DNA of 6,230 nucleotides from CAYQTL01 sp964420405 (GTDB taxonomy: Bacteria > Acidobacteriota > Thermoanaerobaculia > Thermoanaerobaculales > Sulfomarinibacteraceae): positions 1-6,230 of the forward strand of contig CAYQTL010000137.1 of assembly GCA_964420405.1 (NCBI GenBank), in the 5' to 3' direction. Position 1 is the first letter of the stretch; every line of letters starts with the position of its first letter. The translations under genes were made by a program, and so were the position numbers. Of this stretch, positions 3,381 through 6,230 are shown piece by piece. The notes under the pieces were generated by a model. The model saw only the letters and a list, made by a program, of their open reading frames with translations, made no database searches and was not told the origin of the DNA.

Positions 3381-6157
3381 CGATCAGTCGTCCCTGGTTC
3401 TTGGATCCGTTCGAACTCATCCCAGGGGTTGTTACTCCTCCGATCTGCGCCGGGGGTTTCATTCGCGTCTTCTCTCGACAGCTCCCCCAGGAGATCTATG
3501 TTGTAGTGGTCTTTTAGTTTTGCCTTGTCTTCATCAGAGTACTTCGATGAGTCGAGTCCATCGATCGTTTGATCTATAGCCATCTTCAGCCTCTCCAAAG
3601 GCTGAAGACTTTCGTCGTATGACGAACTGGGTGAGATCATCCCAGAGAATGCCTTCCTGAACTGTTTCTCCAGTGACATTGCCTCTTTCGCCCCGCCGAT
3701 TCCTTCGAACTGCGCGAGACCACTGGTCGTTGGGGATATTCCTACCCATCTCCCTCCAGACAACGCGTCATTTGCCGATGCAGCTCCCTTTTCCATGACC
3801 GTGTAGACATACTCCCCGCCCGGTCCAAGAAAGTGCTTAAAAACGCGTTTTCCTATCATCCTAGGTACGGAATCGGCAAGCGCCGTACGGTAGTCGTCGA
3901 AATCGATCTTGTACCGATACCCCGGGCCAACGTGAATCGCCTTCACCCTGGCGCGACCAGACTGATCGATGAAACCGATAGGGTTGTTCTGCACATAGCT
4001 ATACCGGTTCCACGATTGCGACGAGCCGATCGACCCTCCGACGGGGTCGACGGACACGAATCGTCCGAGGTTGGGGCTGTAGTACCTCGCATGCATGTAA
4101 TCCAGCTCGCTGGAGTACTCGCCGAGGTCGCGCTCGTGGCCGGTGAAGAGGTGGGTCGAGCCCGGGACCGGGCCGCCGGTGAGGAAGCCGCCGTAGGGGA
4201 GGTACTCGATCTCCTCGACGTCCTGGGCGCTCGTGAACAGGGCGCGGGTGCTTCCGAGGTGGTCGGTCGCGACGAAGGTGCTCTCGGGCTCGCCCGTCGA
4301 CCAGTCCACCTGCGCGGCGAGCCGGCCGCCGGCGTAGAGGTAGTCGCGCGTGCGCGTGAACCACCCGCCGGGGATCAGCTGCCAGTCCGACAGCACCCGG
4401 CCGCCCTCGTCGCGCATCGTGAAGAGGACCTCCTCCGGCGGATCCCCGGCTTCGAGCAGCGCCACCGGGCCACGCCGCCACCGGGCCACGCGCTCGCCGG
4501 CGGCGTCGTAGGCGTACAGCCACGTCGTCTCGTCGCCGGGCGCTCCCGGGGTGGGATCGTGGATCGACGACATCAGGCGGTCCTCCGCGGAGAACTCGAA
4601 CTCCTTCCGCGCGCCGCCATCCAGGTCGAGGCGCTCGAGGTTGCCCAGCGCGTCCCACGCGAGCGTCTTCGTCGTGGACCCCACCACCACCGCGTCCGGC
4701 CGGTTGTCTGGGGCGAGCCCGGTGAACTCCGTCACCACTCCATTGTGCGTCAGCCGCCACAGGTTCCCGAACCGGTCGACCTCGTAGCTCTCGGTCGTAC
4801 TGTGCACCGGATCGCTGGTGAACGACGTGAGCCTGCCCAGGAGGTCGTACGTGTACTCCTTCGCGCCGATGGCGGTGATGTTCCCGGAGCCGTCGTACGC
4901 GTAGTCGCCCTCGGTCCAGAGCGTGGTGCCCGCACCCGCGGGATCCCACGTCAGCGTGTACCTGAGCGGGCGGGCCAGTCCGGAAGGATCGGCCGTCTCG
5001 CTGAGGCGAGCACTCAGAGTGTTTCCGTCGTAGTAGTCGACGGTCGCCGGGCGCCCGCTCGGGTGATAGGTCTGCGAGACGCCCACCGCGGACGCCGTAT
5101 CGTCGCCGAGCGCCATGTCTGCGTCGAGCTGCCACTCCCCGTCGTACCGGAAGTACTCGAGAGCCGTCTCGCTGCAGGAGCCGTCCCAGTGCGGATGCTC
5201 GATCGCCGCGATGTTCCCCCACGGGTCGTACCCATACCTCACGACGAAGCCCTGTCCGGCCTGGCCGACACCGGAGATGGTGGTCAGCCGTTCGCCGACG
5301 CGTCCGCCGACTGCGTTATGCGTCCACCGATGTCCTACCTCGACCACACCCGAGGTCGGCGCGAAGTAGTTGTTGTACTGCGTAGAGGCGATCATCCTCA
5401 GGTATCCGTCGTCGCCGATCTGGGCGTTTCCTCCGGCTGCCGAGTCGCCGTAGACCCACTCGCTCGACAGCGCTCCATCGGTCGTTCTCGTCACCCGCCT
5501 CCCGAACTCGTTGTAGTCGTCCACCGTTGTCGAGGCGACGCCACCCCCGGCGGCGTTGATGAAGCTGCGGCGCAGGTTCCCGGCGGCGTCGATCCCCTGG
5601 ATCGTGACCATCCGTTCAGGCTCCGACGACCACCTCAGCCAGCCGGTGTCCGTGTACCGGAAGTTCCGGTGCTGTGATCCGTTGCCGTACCACGTCACCT
5701 GGCCGTTCTCGTCGTAGAAGTAGGTCGTCGTCAACATCTCCGAGTCCGTCTTCCAGTCGTTGACCCGCCGGAGACGACCGAGGTGGTCGGAGATGCGGTT
5801 CACCTTGGCGGTTTGCGTCGACCCGTCCGGAGAGTAGGTGCTGGCGCTCTCGCACGTGAGCCCGCGGTAGATGAGCTCCGTCGAGGAGCCGTCCGGTTGT
5901 ACGGCCAGGAGCGGCCGGGAGGCGGCGTCGTACCTGGTCGTGGTCCAGCTCAACGCATCGCACGAGCCGGGCCACTCCGTCGCGAGAGTCCACTCGCTCG
6001 TCTTCTCGACGATTCTGGTCGCACCCGGGGTGGTGGCCTCGAGACCAGGCGAGCCATCACACCCGTCACTCTCGAGGAACCTCAGATGAAAGCGCGATCG
6101 CGTCCCTTGCGGCGTGTGCGACGACTCCTGGGTCAACCGGCCCAGGCCGTCGAACAC
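3377..6157 (-). CDS. Rhs/YD-repeat polymorphic toxin, 5'-truncated or partial
   Basis: This protein of at least 926 residues is built of YD repeats (FDGLGRLTQES 2-12, YDPWGNIAAI 310-319, YDGSGNITAI 421-430, YDLLGRLTSF 437-446, WDALGNLERL 501-510). These are followed by the Rhs core-associated domain: TDHLGSTRA (631-639), YLPYGG (652-657), LDYMHARYYSPNLGRFVSVD (685-704), WNRYSYVQNNP (716-726) and DQSG (731-734). Such proteins form a shell enclosing a C-terminal toxin (family knowledge). Residues 735-926 are the variable tip. Full-length Rhs proteins are usually well over 1000 residues with an N-terminal export or PAAR-type region, which is absent here. GTG at 6157 is only the first available start, with no convincing ribosome-binding site. 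The frame stays open upstream through repeat E to the window edge (IAKSSGLAPITERSRF), so the gene is either fused to something beyond 6230 or a 5'-deleted remnant. Confidence 0.85.
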   Translation of the reverse strand: MFDGLGRLTQESSHTPQGTRSRFHLRFLESDGCDGSPGLEATTPGATRIVEKTSEWTLATEWPGSCDALSWTTTRYDAASRPLLAVQPDGSSTELIYRGLTCESASTYSPDGSTQTAKVNRISDHLGRLRRVNDWKTDSEMLTTTYFYDENGQVTWYGNGSQHRNFRYTDTGWLRWSSEPERMVTIQGIDAAGNLRRSFINAAGGGVASTTVDDYNEFGRRVTRTTDGALSSEWVYGDSAAGGNAQIGDDGYLRMIASTQYNNYFAPTSGVVEVGHRWTHNAVGGRVGERLTTISGVGQAGQGFVVRYGYDPWGNIAAIEHPHWDGSCSETALEYFRYDGEWQLDADMALGDDTASAVGVSQTYHPSGRPATVDYYDGNTLSARLSETADPSGLARPLRYTLTWDPAGAGTTLWTEGDYAYDGSGNITAIGAKEYTYDLLGRLTSFTSDPVHSTTESYEVDRFGNLWRLTHNGVVTEFTGLAPDNRPDAVVVGSTTKTLAWDALGNLERLDLDGGARKEFEFSAEDRLMSSIHDPTPGAPGDETTWLYAYDAAGERVARWRRGPVALLEAGDPPEEVLFTMRDEGGRVLSDWQLIPGGWFTRTRDYLYAGGRLAAQVDWSTGEPESTFVATDHLGSTRALFTSAQDVEEIEYLPYGGFLTGGPVPGSTHLFTGHERDLGEYSSELDYMHARYYSPNLGRFVSVDPVGGSIGSSQSWNRYSYVQNNPIGFIDQSGRARVKAIHVGPGYRYKIDFDDYRTALADSVPRMIGKRVFKHFLGPGGEYVYTVMEKGAASANDALSGGRWVGISPTTSGLAQFEGIGGAKEAMSLEKQFRKAFSGMISPSSSYDESLQPLERLKMAIDQTIDGLDSSKYSDEDKAKLKDHYNIDLLGELSREDANETPGADRRSNNPWDEFERIQEPGTTDR
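3380..3955 (-). other. Variable C-terminal tip of the Rhs protein (putative toxin domain)
   Basis: This part encodes residues 735-926, after the DQSG end of the Rhs core. It starts RARVKAIHVGPGYRYKIDFD and continues with the segments YRTALADSVPRMIGKRVFKH, GEYVYTVMEKGAASANDALS and LERLKMAIDQTIDGLDSSKY. It ends in a hydrophilic, acidic tail (NPWDEFERIQEPGTTDR). I recognise no nuclease, deaminase, ADP-ribosyltransferase or pore-former motif. Sampled G+C is about 45%, against about 67% in the core just upstream, and the change falls near the core/tip border. This fits replacement of tip and immunity gene as one unit. Confidence 0.65.
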
Positions 6158-6180
6158 GAACCGCGAACGCTCCGTTATGG

Positions 6181-6205
6181 GTGCCAGGCCCGACGATTTG
6201 GCGAT
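6181..6205 (-). repeat. 25-base module-boundary repeat, copy E (inverted)
   Basis: On the minus strand this copy is identical over all 25 bases to copy C. It lies just upstream of the first Rhs-like residues, and the Rhs frame is open straight through it (IAKSSGLA). AGGAGG (minus, 6216-6211) lies five bases before its first base. Confidence 0.92.
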
Positions 6206-6230
6206 CTTGTCCTCCTGAGCGAGTCCCGCG

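Noticed and set aside
3833..5677. Long plus-strand open frame (614 codons) antisense to the Rhs gene
   Set aside because: Composition is Arg/Val/Pro-rich with no family motifs. It is the usual antisense shadow of a GC-rich gene, and the minus strand carries unmistakable YD-repeat and Rhs core motifs.
123..6205. CRISPR array
   Set aside because: Repeats are 0.6-3.4 kb apart, in both orientations, with genes between them; there are no spacers of uniform length and no cas genes.
123..6205. Classical integron attC sites
   Set aside because: No RYYYAAC/GTTRRRY core pairs flank the units, the only symmetric arms are GCCA/TGGC, and no integrase is visible. Cassette-like behaviour is kept only as a hypothesis.

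Overview
The window is a GC-rich (roughly two-thirds G+C over most of its length) accessory region of a bacterial chromosome, packed with toxin-antitoxin (TA) genes, gene remnants and one polymorphic-toxin locus. The style (COG1569-type PIN toxin with an AbrB partner, zeta-toxin remnant with a small downstream partner, REP-associated-type transposase with a DnaA-like HTH tail, Rhs protein) suggests a GC-rich Gram-negative lineage such as Acidobacteriota or a former deltaproteobacterial group. That placement is a low-confidence inference; no ribosomal or housekeeping marker is present.

Layout. At the left edge is the 3' tail of a RelE-type toxin gene with a premature stop (1-70). It is followed by the 5'-truncated C-terminal half of a zeta-type toxin (153-509) overlapping an intact small partner gene (472-687). 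Next is a complete AbrB/PIN toxin-antitoxin pair (862-1526). A broken REP-associated transposase lies on the minus strand (about 2202 down to 1595). A complete ribbon-helix-helix/RelE pair follows (2322-2793). On the minus strand, a large Rhs-repeat protein (6157 down to 3377) is followed, with a 4-base ATGA overlap, by a small membrane-anchored, cysteine-rich, TPR-like protein (3380 down to 2868). That small protein is the likely immunity partner of the Rhs C-terminal tip.

The unifying feature is a 25-base repeat (begins ATCGCCAAA, ends GGCCTGGCAC) present five times: 123-147, 765-789, 1565-1589 and 2828-2852 on plus, and 6181-6205 on minus. A possible degenerate sixth copy overlaps a palindrome near 2235-2255. 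The copies lie at nearly every boundary between modules, 35-80 bases after the TA pairs. Three genes (zeta, transposase, Rhs) have recognisable family sequence that stops at a repeat copy, and their reading frames run on through it. The relE tail and its downstream repeat occur twice in the same arrangement (1-154 and 2706-2859), and the similarity ends abruptly just after the repeat. The repeat therefore looks like a recurrent recombination or insertion point that builds an array of toxin cassettes. It does not match a classical integron attC site or a CRISPR array. A REP/RAYT-type mobile repeat or an undescribed cassette-exchange site are the two leading explanations.

The DNA for the Rhs tip and its putative immunity gene (about 2870-3955) is clearly poorer in G+C (about 45-50% in sampled stretches) than the Rhs core (about 67%). 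This is the expected signature of an exchanged toxin/immunity module. I do not recognise the tip domain.
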